DNA of 64,000 nt from Rhyacophila brunnea (lineage: Eukaryota > Arthropoda > Insecta > Trichoptera > Rhyacophilidae). Of the stretch, positions 24,602 to 36,583 are shown piece after piece; the stretch's first letter is position 1; each line of letters starts with the position of its first letter. A program made the position numbers and the translations under genes. Below the pieces are notes generated by a model that searched no databases, had not been told where the DNA came from, and saw nothing but the letters and a program-made list of their open reading frames with translations. The DNA is taken from contig JAGYXB010000444.1 in the NCBI GenBank assembly GCA_022495005.1, forward strand, positions 434,001-498,000, read 5' to 3'.

Positions 24602-26138
24602 GTCAGTATTACATTAACTTTCATTACTCGTTTATTATCTCCTTCCTGATCCATCTTCCAGCAATGTTTTCATCCAAAATCATGACATTTTTTCCCATGT
24701 TGCAAAAGCATATCTGTCATTGAGTCAAATGTAAACAGTGCAGCTAGGTATAAGAGTGGTGATAGAACCATTTTTTTTAAACTTAGGTTTTGTTTACATT
24801 TCTCATTCCTATGATAATAGGTACCCGAATAGATGTAGGTAGGTACTTACCCACCTGTTTACGATTAGGTAGGTATACGTAGGAGTAGGTGTCCTGTCAT
24901 CTTACTTTTCCATCTCTGACAGCCTTATAACCTAGCAATTTAGTGTTGAATCTTAACGTTTGGTTAATGGTAGCACATTTAGATGCAATAAACTTTCAAT
25001 CTGGTGTGATGGAAGTCACTTTTATGGTCCATTATATTTATAACTGAGTGATAAGATTCTACAACCTACATAAAATTACACTTGGTAAATAATATTATTG
25101 GTTATTAATATTAATTATCGAGTCACTTGTAGGTACTTTTTAAGCACCTTTAATTAAATGACTATACCTAGGTATATTATAAATAAACCATATTAACACT
25201 GAATACGTACATGGTTATTTTATTAGGCACTTAATCATTGAATCAATCAAAATGAGTCAACATCAATTATCAATATTCACATTAAATATTTTTATGCACG
25301 CTGGATGGGTACTAATATAACCTATGCATCTCAATGTTATCACCTGTATATGTAGTTACAGCTATGTGTATATAATATATACCACTATTTGGTAGCCAAT
25401 AATGGCTTATTGGTCATTTATTGCTTGTAATTATATACTTAACTATATACAGGTATAATCCATTTTTAATTTAAAAATTATTTTGAATTGAAATGATGGT
25501 TAAAACTTTTTTTTGAGGTAATTGGTAATCATTGGTGGATCGATAGATTAAGTTATGATACAGTTTTACAGATGGCCATAGGTCACACTGATATAGATGT
25601 TGACTGGGTACTTTCGGTACCTAATTATAATTATGTACATAGGGTATCTCATGAAAATAATGGCCTACCTATTGGCTATTGTCCAAATAGGGATGTGCTC
25701 ATATTGTAATGTAAACATTCTAGGTACCTATCTACCTATAGATACTTTTTTATGATACTTTGTGTACCTATAGTTGAAATATTTTTTTTGAAAGTTTTAG
25801 ATTGGTGTCTATCTTTTACGCCTAATATTGAATTAAACGGTAGTAGGTAAGTACTACATAGAAAAATATGACGTTTTATTTTCTTTCACGATTTTGCAAT
25901 AATTTTATGGATTATTGAAAAACTATGGCTATTTTTAAGTATGGCGTTTTGTTTTAGACAACAAATCCGACGGCAGAATATTTGGAACTAAAGCATTTAT
26001 AATTTATATGTATGTATAGGTATGCCGTTATATCTATAGTACATTTAACATGCATATGGAGGCCCATTACATAAATATACTTGACTAAATAAGGAGCCAT
26101 TTACCTCCTATAATCTGAAGAATATGATATCTACTCTA

Positions 26139-26283
26139 TGACAACATCTTCTTGGCTACGTGTTAAAACTGTGAACTAACATGCTCCTCCCATTTTTAAC
26201 CGCACATCCATTATAAACTAACAAGCTCCTCCCATTTAGTCGACAACAGCGCCTTCCTTCACGTAGCCAAGAAGATGTTGTCG
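26139..26283. mobile_element. Fold-back MITE with 23-bp perfect TIRs and TA TSD
   Basis: GACAACATCTTCTTGGCTAC... (26140-26162) has an exact inverted copy at 26260-26282, and TA lies on both sides (26137-26138, 26284-26285). The interior contains a direct repeat, AACTAACATGCTCCTCCC and AACTAACAAGCTCCTCCC, about 50 bp apart. A TA-targeting superfamily such as Tc1/mariner is likely. Confidence 0.82.
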
Positions 26284-26819
26284 TACAATACATAGGTATG
26301 AAAAATAAACAATATATATGTAAGCATGCTTTGATAAGTATATGCATATTAAGTAGGTATGTATTTACTTATCTAGGTACTGAAATCAGGATTAGTATTA
26401 TACCTACTTGGTACCACCACCCTACATAGATATTTGTTAAGTTTGATTAAGGATTAAGTACACGTAATCGCCTACTTAACATTAAGTACATTACTTACTA
26501 TTATGAAATATCATTAATTGCAGTTTACTTTACACAGTAAAATTAAGTAATATAGAATTGAACAAAATTTACCAAATATAGTAATATACCTACGTTTTTT
26601 GTTATGTAGGTATTTACTCGGTCGATCAAAATTTTGTTTCTTGTGTTTAGGTATTTGTCACGAATTTGTTAATTCGTATTGTGCTTGCTCTATCAATACC
26701 CTTTGTACGGTTATTGTGTTTACGGTAGTTGAATCTATTGTTTATTTAATCATACTACGGATAGATGCACCATTTCTCAAATAGGTACAAATAGCATTTT
26801 GTCTATTTTGTATCCACAG

Positions 26820-27060
26820 AATATCGACCATCCGTCGGACACACTTCCCAACGCCCGATAGGTACTCGCTTAATACGATAATATGACCTATAAAATTCAC
26901 AATAAATTATTAACGGTCCATACGAGAGGAACTGCACAATAAAGTTTATCACGCGCCGTTAGCGGGTTGTAACGACGGCCGTTACGCCGTGAGGGGCGCT
27001 AACAAATCACTGCAGATAAATAACCTTCCTTACTTGCACTTGAATGCATCATCTTATATC
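26820..27060. promoter_or_regulatory. Candidate regulatory module in intron 1 (TAACGG cluster and nested hairpin)
   Basis: This CpG-richer block has TAACGG/CCGTTA-type Myb-like sites near 26915, 26956 and 26980, two caudal/Abd-B-like AATAAA..TTTAT sites (CACAATAAAGTTTATC, about 26936), and a nested inverted structure: GTTAGCG (26958-26964) with CGCTAAC (26997-27003) enclosing GTAACG (26969-26974) with CGTTAC (26980-26985). It lacks transposon-like ends and TAGGTACC motifs in its core. Enhancer activity is inferred from motifs and position only. Confidence 0.4.
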
Positions 27061-28899
27061 GGACTTTCGGATTTCCATTTTCAATAGGTAATTGCAGCGT
27101 ATCGACCCATTATGCTTTGCCTCAAGAATTATTAGAAAAATATGCCTTTTATAAATCGGAATTTAGAAAATTATTATTATCAGCAGAAGTTAACCCTAAT
27201 ATTTTAAATTCCATTCCGTATAAATCGGTTTACGACACCCGGGTATTGCGACATCTTCTGGCTCTATGTAGGTATAGTAGGTATAGGTTCTGTATACTTA
27301 AAGTAGGTATAGGTACTTAAGCACTGCAAAATACACGTTATTTAGTGTAGGTAATTAGGTAGGTACCTACCCAAAAAATATTGTGAAAGTTGTGCGTATC
27401 TACGTACTTTCGTATTCTTTTTTTTTTAAACATGGCGTATAAAGATGCCAAAAAGTGAAACTATGTCCGGTAAAACTAATTCATATAAATGCTCATTTCG
27501 ACTATACCTAATTGTCTATTAAATTTATTCTTTTCTGTTTTCTTATCTTGCCCTGGATATCCATCCGAATGGTTTATTTACTGCACTGTTTTGTACATAT
27601 TATTAAATGTTCACTGATCACTAGCCTATGTACCTATATGTATGTTTATATTATTATTCAAATCTATATGGATACTACAGCCATACTTCCACAGGTGCTG
27701 CCATGGTACTGACCACTGGACATCTTTATGTAGCTTTGTAGAAAATTATATGGGCAACAATGAAAGATTGATGCAGCATACGTATTTATTTGTTTAGCTT
27801 CCATGATGTAGGTACATTATCTAAGACAGTCATTGGAGCATAAAAACTTATATTAAATACTGGCATGAGTTTAAATTAAACTTGCTCCAAATCAGCATCA
27901 GTATAAAATATAAAGCAAACATTTACATATCAAGGCGTGTTTTCATTCATTGCAACATACCTCAAATTTATTTGGCACTCAACTCAACCATTCGAGCAAA
28001 TAAAAATCTCATAAAAGATATTTTAAAGTCTCCATTATACAATTTAACTAAGCCATTTGATCGACGCGCCTTCTATTTGAATTCAGCATATTTTTTATAA
28101 TTTTATACAGTAGGTATCAAATATACAAAACCCGAGTAGGTAGGTATGTAAATTTAATGTTTTATCGAAATTTTACGAGACTTATTGTCCATATAAAAAC
28201 TTGACATGTCATACAAATAACATTAAAGCAATTTATTCACATTAACAAACCACTTTTGCATTTTTAAACAAAAATATTTACGTCGAAGAAAATGCGCCGC
28301 TTTTCTTACATTATTAATTCATGAATCTTTAAGAGCCATCTGCGAGTCATTCAAACTAATAATATTATGTACGTTTTCTCCTTTCTTGTAAAGTAGGTGA
28401 GTACCTATTTCATTTTGTTAATTTACCTCCCATAATAATATGACCTGAAGTTTAATTCTATATTATTGTTCTGTACCTTTGGTTGACTCACCTAATAAAT
28501 AAAATTTGAAAGCAAGCATTAAATGATTTCAAAGTTTGAAATCTGCAACTAAATTATCACGAATTTCAGTGAACCGTTTTTTATTTTTCTTCGCATGGGT
28601 AGATACTTGAATATTTGAAGCAATTGACATTTTTTTCATGAATTACTACATCATTTTTTACTAGGTTTTGTAAGCCTAATCACTACGGATTTGTATGGAG
28701 GTTAAATGTCATTTTGTTTTACCGCCTACCCCAAATATTATTATGATTGCAATATAGGTAAGTAGGTACTACATAAATATTGATATACTGACCTACCTAT
28801 TTCCTGAATGGGATCTATTTTATTTACTGTTTACACATGCAAACAAGTTGATTTTCCCAATATTTTGGTAACGTTTGAATGTTTTTACGGGTATGTGTA

Positions 28900-29035
28900 T
28901 TTTTATGGATAACAGCGTTTATGGGCTATAAAAGTTTTTAATGGCGGCCGGCGGTATCCAGGAGGCACCGAGAAAGTCTCCTGAAACCCATTTCCCTTTA
29001 TTGGGGAATTAAATGTCCTATAAATCATTTGTTCC
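28900..29035. promoter_or_regulatory. Candidate Hox/Pho-type regulatory module in intron 1
   Basis: TTTTATGGAT and TTTATGGG (posterior-Hox/caudal-like) are followed by AATGGCGGC (about 28940), the YY1/Pho-type core, a GC-rich GGCCGGCGG, and ATAAATCA (29020-29027), which is the Exd-Hox composite TGATTTAT on the other strand. The combination of Pho and Exd-Hox motifs within 130 bp is unusual in this DNA. No repeat ends seen. Confidence 0.4.
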
Positions 29036-29499
29036 TGATACAGGAATCAGATACAAATAACCTTTTTTTTGTCACATCACTAATTTTCAATCATAAATTT
29101 TGTGTATCGAAAAACTAATGAACTCTACAGTTAATTGTACCCGAATGACCAAACCAATGCAATCTTTATAGTTTTAGATAGGTAACTAACTAACTGCCCC
29201 ATACCTATTAGCATGCCATCACTAAAGATTTTTTTTAAAGTAATACCTGTTAGGTACCTAATATGAAATACTGGATAGGCACTTATAGTATAATCATACA
29301 ATACAATGTGTCGTGTTAATTATCATTATATAAATATACCTATATAGGTATGTAAATACGCCATATCATATTTTTATAGATTTTAATTAATTAATTACCT
29401 ATTTTAATAGTTGTTAGGTATTGCATATTACACACCTTACCTACCTATAATACCTATCTAAATATTATTCTCATATCAAGAAATTTAATAAAATTTTCT

Positions 29500-29960
29500 A
29501 CACCTTCTCTTGGAAAATTTGCCATTGACATCTTTGCAATGCATTAAATTTATTAAATTGAAATGCTTAATGCATTCTCACATGTGAGAAAGAGACATGT
29601 TTTAATTAAATCTTCATTGTATTGTCAATGAGGATTGATTGATTTACATTTACTGCCTATTTGATTTATTGAACGTCCCTTTAGTGCCACTTGAAATTAG
29701 CACATACAAATAAATTATTTATAATTCCATATAAACAGGCACAGTAATACATATTAATATTATGTAGGACTGTTGTTTAGCATTGTCGTCCAATTAGCAT
29801 ATTCAATTTTATCAATGCCAGTTGTATTTCGTTAATAAATAAGTGCTATTTGGAAAGCAATCATTGCATTTATAATGTTTTTAATTGCTTTTATCTCTCA
29901 CTCATGAAGCCAATTTTAATAAATGTAAATAATAAACAATTCCATGGATTGGAAAGTTGG
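29500..29960. promoter_or_regulatory. Homeodomain-motif-rich block in intron 1
   Basis: About 460 bp with only one trace of the ubiquitous TAGGTACC-type motif but many homeodomain cores, including TTTTAATTAAA, TGATTGATTGATTTAC (about 29632-29647; overlapping Exd/Hox-type sites), TTTTAATTGC and CATTTATAATG. It also has the perfect 16-bp palindrome TTCTCACATGTGAGAA (29575-29590) with an E-box at its centre. The low repeat content suggests constraint. Confidence 0.4.
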
Positions 29961-30329
29961 AAAACAAGCACCAAACATTTTTTTCAAATAATCCGGTTAC
30001 TTAGTGACCAGATAATATAATTTTATTTCATATGGTGTATGAAATGATAGTACCTATATTTTAACTAGTAGTAGGTATTGTTCGTCACAAATAGTGTTAC
30101 TATGTAATTTTACATATTGGATAGGTAGGGATTTAATTGATGTTGGCTCATTCCAATTTTATATAGGTAGTTAATAAATAACAATAACATTGAATAAATA
30201 AGTGAATATGTAGAAACCAAAATCTTAAAAAATGGTGGGATAATCTACACCCTACTTTTAGAATTTTGTAAATTATTTTAATTTAGGTACACGATACCCA
30301 CGTGTTTCGTTTACATGTTTAACATTATC

Positions 30330-30379
30330 ACCAATGATATTGTTACCAATGATATTGTTACCAATGATATTGTTACCAA
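30330..30379. repeat. 15-bp tandem repeat, about 3.3 units
   Basis: The unit ACCAATGATATTGTT is repeated head to tail three times with no internal change, followed by a partial unit. Low divergence suggests recent expansion; copy number may vary between individuals. Confidence 0.9.
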
Positions 30380-30740
30380 TTTATATTAATTATCCTTTTA
30401 TATACTGTGTAAATAAATGTAAAAGAATGTACCTATTGAGTGATTTAGAGAGATGGGATTATAATAGTGTTCTGAATCAATGATGATAATATGAGTTATA
30501 GACTTCGTCCTGAATTGCCAGTAGCAGCTACCTACCTCCCAATTTCAACACTAAGCAATATATGCTAAAGCATTCATTCATCATATCATTTTACCAGCCT
30601 GTCCCATTTTTTTCCTATTATTATTTATTATATTTATATTTATGATGGTCCGTCTTAAAAGTACGTATTAGTAAAAGTTATTGATTGTGACTAAGTATGT
30701 ATTTTCAACTATGTACTTATCTACTTCCTAATGTCTACAT

Positions 30741-30858
30741 ACCGACAACTATAATTTGAGATGCTGCGATATCAATAACTATTACCTTGCAATACACTAA
30801 CAATACTCGCAATAATAATACTAGGGCCTCCGCCGCACCTCAAGTAATAGTTGTCGGT
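30741..30858. repeat. 118-bp imperfect fold-back repeat
   Basis: ACCGACAACTATAATTTGAG (30741) pairs with CTCAAGTAATAGTTGTCGGT (ending 30858); the arms continue through ATGCTGCG/CGCCGCAC with mismatches. Likely a small MITE; flanking duplication not recognised. Confidence 0.65.
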
Positions 30859-30946
30859 CTCTAAAAAGTAAAAATAAAAAAATATTATTACCCATATATT
30901 ATGTAAGAAGACCAAATAATTAGTATGCATTGCAACTCTGGACATA

Positions 30947-30985
30947 ATTTTCAATCCCGGGATTAGTATTCCCAATGAAAACAGT
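30947..30985. repeat. hAT-like terminus (ATCCCGGGATTAGTATTCCC)
   Basis: Reverse-complement counterpart of the sequence at about 4974. Probably one end of a hAT-like element whose other end is eroded or was not recognised. Confidence 0.4.
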
Positions 30986-31986
30986 ACGAAACCTTTTTTT
31001 TTTTACATAATTTTGAACAAATATGCAAACCTAGGGATGTCCAACAACCATTCCTCATAGAAAATTCCAATAATATAACCTCCACCTGTGTAGGAGCGTA
31101 TGATAATTTAATTTATTAATTCTAACAAAGATCTCGTAAGACATTAAATATTAATATCTATGTTGCCATTCATATTGTCAGGGACGGATTTAGCATTATT
31201 TACAGGAATATATAGGTGATACCACAAATATGTACTTATTCAATTTTCTCTAAATTATTAAATATATCCAACAACATTATGTAATTTGATATAGATTCAG
31301 ACCTACCAATTTTTGGTTTACTTTAATTTTTAACTTGGGATTTGATTTTAAAATATTACTTAATTAACACTGAACGATATAAAGCATGCACGAAAGTACG
31401 CTCTGAACAACAAACATATGTACCTATTATAAAACTAAGTAAATTACTAATTTCATTCCCGAGATTTGGACCTTAGTTCTTGTTTTGTTATAAATTTTAT
31501 GATCTCACACAGTTTAGGGTTTTTCTTTTCTGCTATTTTAACCCAATTCTGGTGTTGACTAAACACGTTCTAGATTCTATAATCTAGAATACAGTTGGAT
31601 TAAAGTTGTATTGTGTTTGGAACATATTAATTACTGTCGATACCTAGTTCTTTTTCTTTTGACTATATCCGCTCCTCAGTTGGACGTGTGGAGTGGACGC
31701 GCCACACGGCACCTCGAATCCTTCTTGATCGTCGGTATTCATGATTCGTCTCAAAATTGACTCAGTACTTAGTTCTTTATAATAACTACACTGTAGGAAT
31801 TAGGCTGCGTTAACTAATATCCAAGGTGTACTTTTAAGGCCTCCCATTATAGATAACCTATACCTACACATATTACTACATTTATTTTGGTTAACATGTT
31901 TATTTGTTTATTATTTTTATTTAAAATAGATTATTTGTAGTAAATGAGACATACTGCTTAATTGATAACAGATTTCCACTTTTCAG

Positions 31987-32031
31987 ACTGGATGAGCCCT
32001 TTCGACCGAGTGGTGTGCGGCGAATTTAATG
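31987..32031 (+). CDS. abd-A: abd-A coding exon 2 (45-nt microexon, linker with TDWM motif)
   Basis: This microexon follows a pyrimidine-rich tract and CAG acceptor (TTTCAG^ACTGG) and is followed by a GT donor (AATG^GTATTT). Joined in phase 1 to exon 1 it completes Asp165 and encodes WMSPFDRVVCGEFN (166-179), then leaves one G for the next codon. The peptide matches the linker between YPWM and homeodomain in insect Abd-A proteins. Thr164 from exon 1 plus DWM forms the TDWM motif, a second short Exd-contact motif known from Abd-A. Both flanking introns are phase 1 and the length is a multiple of three, so skipping would keep the frame. It is too short to be seen in an open-frame survey and was found by reading for the linker. 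The homeodomain exon expected next is not in the window. Confidence 0.95.
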
Positions 32032-34092
32032 GTATTTATAACTTTCTATATTATTTATATTTACATATTCGATCGGTGTCTTGTCATTTAAAAAATAATC
32101 TACGCCCATAGAGTTGTAATATTTAAAATAAATCTATAAGGTTTATGTATATGTGTACACTGTAGGTACAGTTACTGTGTCATCGAATAACTAATTAAAT
32201 TATTTAATAAATCATAATTTCCTTCATTTGTATATGTGTTAAATTGCTAAATGTGTCGCCTTATGCTAATTGTAATTAATAATAACTTCTCTAGTAATAC
32301 CGTACATAATTAAAACTAGGTATATATTATAAAGTATAACCTTAGATAGGTAGATATGCATTATTCTCTTGACACCTTCAGTAATAGGTACCTACTGTCG
32401 ACATTGTGAAGTGTAAATCGAGGTGCCAATTTTATATGATCGGATTATCGAGTTATACAATTATATACATTTATTAGGTACACTTATTTTGTACCTATAA
32501 CAATTGAGCTACCATTGTCTATATAGCTATAATAATAGGCTATAATCAAGATAATTTTACATAAAAAGTATTATTGGATATCACTTCCATAGCAGTGTGT
32601 TTATTTGAAACTGTAACCATTGGTAAAGCAATCAATGTGCAGTAAAGTAACTTAACTATCCTGGGTAGATACAACATCTACAGATCTACGCTTTACATAG
32701 TCTATTATACTCTACCTATACAGTATACTTGTGTAGGTATATGGACGTATGTATAGAATATACAAGCCGACACACGGGAATGTAGACCGCTATTAAATTT
32801 TGCATTCTTGCCTAATGAGATCTAACATGCAATGTCTGCGAAATTTTCCACTTTAGCCGAGTTGGCTTTCGAGGGAACATACTCATGTATTCTAACTAAA
32901 CGTATCTGTATGGCGTATGCCCATGTACATTATCCAAAAGAGCATTGGAGGGCATTAGGAAAGCTTCTATATTTATGTGTGCATACAAGTAGAGGAGTTG
33001 GTACACACGAAGCATTAATTTGTTAGAAGCCGTATTCCTAATTAAAATTTGCCTTTTACTTGTTCTCTGAACAACATAACTTCTATAGTATGTTTATTTT
33101 ACTATGAATTCTCTACCACGATTATTAATTTAAAATTAGCTTATTTGTGAGGTTTTACCTTTAGTAGTGGTTTGCGATATGAACGTGAGTAGATGTTTTA
33201 ACGTGAAAATTCAATGATTGCATATTTTCTTGTTGTTTAAAACACACACTTGTCATACTTAATTATGACATTATTAGTAGGTATATCGTATATATTAAAA
33301 ATCACACATATCTTCAATATTATGTAAAATAGCTACAGAAGAAAGGTTTGTAGAAATATAAAAAAATCTGAAATGTTTATTCAATACCTAATAGTTTTGC
33401 TCGATATTTTCAACACGATAATAAAAATTAAGCATTATTGTATCTGCTTAGGTACCTACTGAATTTTACTCTATTTACTTTGCAATATATTTAGGCAGTT
33501 AATTGCATCGCATTGAATACCAGAATACCTACATAAATAACTAAAAATATTATTATTTATTTAAAGTGATATGGATTACTCTTTTTGCGAAACCCATCCT
33601 TCATACCTAAACAGTTTGGCAATACAACCTAAGCATATTAAACCAGTTATCAACAAATTATTGAACTCCAGAGCGATGCGCTTTTTGACTCTACCATATT
33701 GTTATGATTCGATATAATGTACTTCACTGAATGCTGCATAATAAATGACTTATTTGTTACATTTTTAGGCGTATTTGGTATTTGTTTCTTTAATTAAATT
33801 ATTTATAAGCCTACTTATTTTCGGGTTTACAATAGTGAATCAACAATACATAATATTTTACTTTATCTAGGTGTTATATAAGTTAAATAAGAAATAAAAT
33901 GTAAATAATTAATTCTTGCAGCATATAGGTATTCAATTTACATGCAAACAGCGAGACAGCATTTGTTTTTTTGACGAGTCGTCAACTTCACTGCAGCTTA
34001 ATTGTCACTAACCATACAAGAACTAGTTTCTTAGATAGTGTTTTTTCAACTGGTGTGCCGAGAGTTCTAGTGTATCGCCAAATGTTCTAAAG

Positions 34093-34470
34093 CAGGGTTG
34101 GCGAACCTTTTTACATCGCGTGCCAAAATTTCCCAAATATTAGTTTTCGACTGTGACGTACCGATAAGTTTTCATGAGGAAAAATAGTTTTTTTAAAAAA
34201 AAAAATATTTAAAAGGTTTAAAAATTACAATTTAGTTTTTGAGATTCTATCTTTCACAGTGTTTCTAGCCAAAGCCATATCTCCCGCTCTTTGAATATTT
34301 TTTTTCCGTGTTTTCTAATTTTTTTTTAAATCGTGGGAACATTTTAATCTCGCTTCTTTCGTATACATTCCCCATCACTGAACGGTTTTCCATTTTTTTC
34401 GTGTATTTTTGAGGCAACATAACAAGGAGCTGTTATATTTGAATTGAAAGACTGCCGATAATTTTCATTA
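34093..34470. mobile_element. Putative hAT element, left end only
   Basis: CAGGGTTGGCGAACCTTTTT (34093) is a typical hAT terminus. The following sequence on the minus strand gives fragments such as ENTEKKYSKSGRYGFG, which may be decayed coding sequence. The right terminus and the duplication (expected TTCTAAAG) were not found, so the right boundary given here is approximate. Confidence 0.45.
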
Positions 34471-34611
34471 GGTATATTGATTGACTATTTTTATTTCCAT
34501 TCTTTTTTAAAATCGACAAAAATTAGCTAGACTAAATTAATCTAGGTATCTATTATTTTTAGCAAAACCTCCAAAATAAGCATATTTTACTAACGACTTA
34601 CTAACGTAGTC

Positions 34612-34651
34612 GTAAACGTAGATACTTAAATACCTAAGTATCTACGTTTAC
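34612..34651. repeat. Perfect 17-bp inverted repeat with 6-nt loop
   Basis: GTAAACGTAGATACTTA (34612-34628) and TAAGTATCTACGTTTAC (34635-34651) are exact reverse complements around AATACC. The stem is strong relative to the AT-rich surroundings. A small fold-back element or excision footprint is possible. Confidence 0.88.
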
Positions 34652-35994
34652 AATATTTTTAATTAATCAAAAACAACTTTGTAATGTTTTAGATAGGTAG
34701 GTACTTACCTACTTAATTGCGTATTGATTATTTCAAATGAAAAAAAACGTTATAATGTACCTATTCAAATTCACTCGCAGAGGTAGTACGATCTCCCTTA
34801 CGAAGGTAATACTTATCGCATACCTACCACGAATGATATTATTGTATAAAAGTATATAAAAAACGTCATGTTTCAATGCATGTTTCGGTAACCTGTAATA
34901 TTGAAATACATTTAATATTGTTAATGAACCTAAGCTTTAGGAAATATTGTTTTAAAAAATATATTATATATTTACAAATATTTATTTTCGAGGCCCCCAT
35001 GGGCGCTTCCCAACCCCTCCCATTTACCCTGCAGGACAATAAATAAACAATATGTAGGTACCCACTTTAATATTATAACAATTATTAGTGTATATTTAAT
35101 TACAAATTACTATAATACTAAGATAATTATTTAAAATTAAAGTCACGTGCCAGTCAAAACTTAGAAATACCTATACAATAATATTAAAACTAACAAATAT
35201 GGAATTGTTTTAAAAGAATATCAAATGAAGTAACAGTAAAATAAATGGGTAGGTAAACCTCGACTATACTAAAAAACCGTTTTGAGAATTAAGAATGCAG
35301 TCAATTTTAAATAACTGTTTAATGAAACGGTTATGACTTTGTTGTACCTTTTGTGTAAATCTAGAAGAGAAAGTAAGGATATTTTTTTGTATAGAAAACA
35401 ATCAAGTTGGTAATCCAACTATAGGTAAGTAGGTACCTATTACTTGCACAAAGCTTTAGCGAAGGGTTGAAACCCTTTTGCATTGCATTGTTTACACAAG
35501 GTGCAACGATTTCACTTCCAAACATTTATTTATTGTTATCTATTATTGCAAAAAAAAGGATGTAAACATAAAAATATTGCACAACTAGTCATAAAACTTT
35601 CTCCACAGTCCATCAGTTTTCGCAAAATAACAACACATTCATTTTCTTTTAAAATATATTTTATGGCTCGTAATATTCTTCAATGGTAGGTACCAATTTT
35701 TACTGCTGTAAATTCAAACAAGGTTATTTATTAATCAATTTCTAGATCTTTTATATTCATTTAATATTGCTATCTTTTGTCACTTTCATGCAGATCTTGT
35801 AATTCAAATTTTACATAGTTTTATAGAAGTTACTTAAAACCTATTTTGATTTTTTTTTTTTTTTTTTTTACATTTTCCCAACTATTTGATACGTAGGTAT
35901 GTACAATTATTCAGTTATGTTTATTGTACGTATTACATTTCGCCGTAACACAGTTTACAGTGAGCCGTATTACCGGAAAGAGATTCCCGTATAG

Positions 35995-36583
35995 CAGGGG
36001 TAGTCAACTTTTTGTATACCTACCGCCCACTTTTGTATAATTTTGTATAAAGTAAAATTTTCTAACGGCCCACCGGTTCCACAGTAATGGTGATTTATAA
36101 AGTAAGGAAGTAACTTTACTGTATAAAATTTATAAAGCAGAGTTATAGCAAGTTAAATAATATAATCATAATTACTTACCAAATACTTTATGTCGGACAA
36201 GTTTGGCAGAATAAATTATCTTTATAATAAGTACTGTAGTTAAATCTATCTTTTTATTTATACTTTGCATACATACCTAGAAGCATGAAGTCTGGTGAAA
36301 TTACATTTAATTAATTAAACTATTAATGAGATCCCTGAGGCTGATGTTGCAAAACTAAATACTGGATATCTGGCCCAATTTTTTTGAGGAACAAACGAAG
36401 GTCTCTTTCGGGAATATTCAGGCAGTTTCTCTCTTTGGTCATAATATGATTAAAAGCACTAAAGCCTGATTCCACGAGATATGAGGTAGGGAAAGGTTCA
36501 CATGTTTTTAAAACCCCTACCGCCCACCATGACAGCTGGAACGTCCACTAGTGGGCGGTAGGGGCCAGGGACTACTATCCCTG
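35995..36583 (-). mobile_element. hAT element nested in repeat F1, perfect 8-bp TSD
   Basis: The ends CAGGGGTAGTCAACTTTTTG and (inverted) CAGGGATAGTAGTCCCTGGC both lead into a CTACCGCCCAC block. The duplication CCGTATAG is perfect (35987-35994, 36584-36591). The minus strand keeps a C-terminal transposase piece at 36323-36500. The uninterrupted F1 copy at 48440 has CCGTGTAG at the corresponding point, consistent with an empty target site. Confidence 0.93.
36323..36500 (-). pseudogene. hAT transposase fragment, C-terminal dimerisation region
   Basis: The minus-strand frame reads FPTSYLVESGFSAFNHIMTK, then ERNCLNIPERDLRLFLKK and ends QPQGSH before a stop at 36323-36325. The arrangement FPTSYL.E.GFS.....TK.RN is the hAT dimerisation-region signature. 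The frame lacks an initiator, and the rest of the transposase is deleted. Confidence 0.85.

Larger units (their letters stand above)
24602..31986 (+). other. abd-A: abd-A intron 1 (7.4 kb)
   Basis: Phase 1 intron bounded by GTCAGT and TTTCAG. It has no protein-coding sequence I can support: the short open frames are AT-rich chance frames. Two fold-back MITE-like repeats (26139-26283 and 30741-30858), a 15-bp tandem repeat (30330-30379), a hAT-like terminus (about 30947-30985) and many TAGGTACC-type motifs lie within it. Large parts look unlike repeat DNA, and three blocks (26820-27060, 28900-29035, 29500-29960) are candidate regulatory modules listed separately. Compared with intron 2 it is poor in transposons. 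Confidence 0.85.

Noticed and set aside
24341..24649. 102-codon + strand frame and a 70-codon minus frame inside exon 1
   Set aside because: Shadow frames of the GC-rich abd-A exon, with Arg/Pro-rich composition typical of off-frame translation.
24602..24723. Reading frame continuing past YPWMSIT
   Set aside because: A GT donor and the exact fit of the downstream microexon show this is intron. The residues beyond are hydrophobic and AT-driven.
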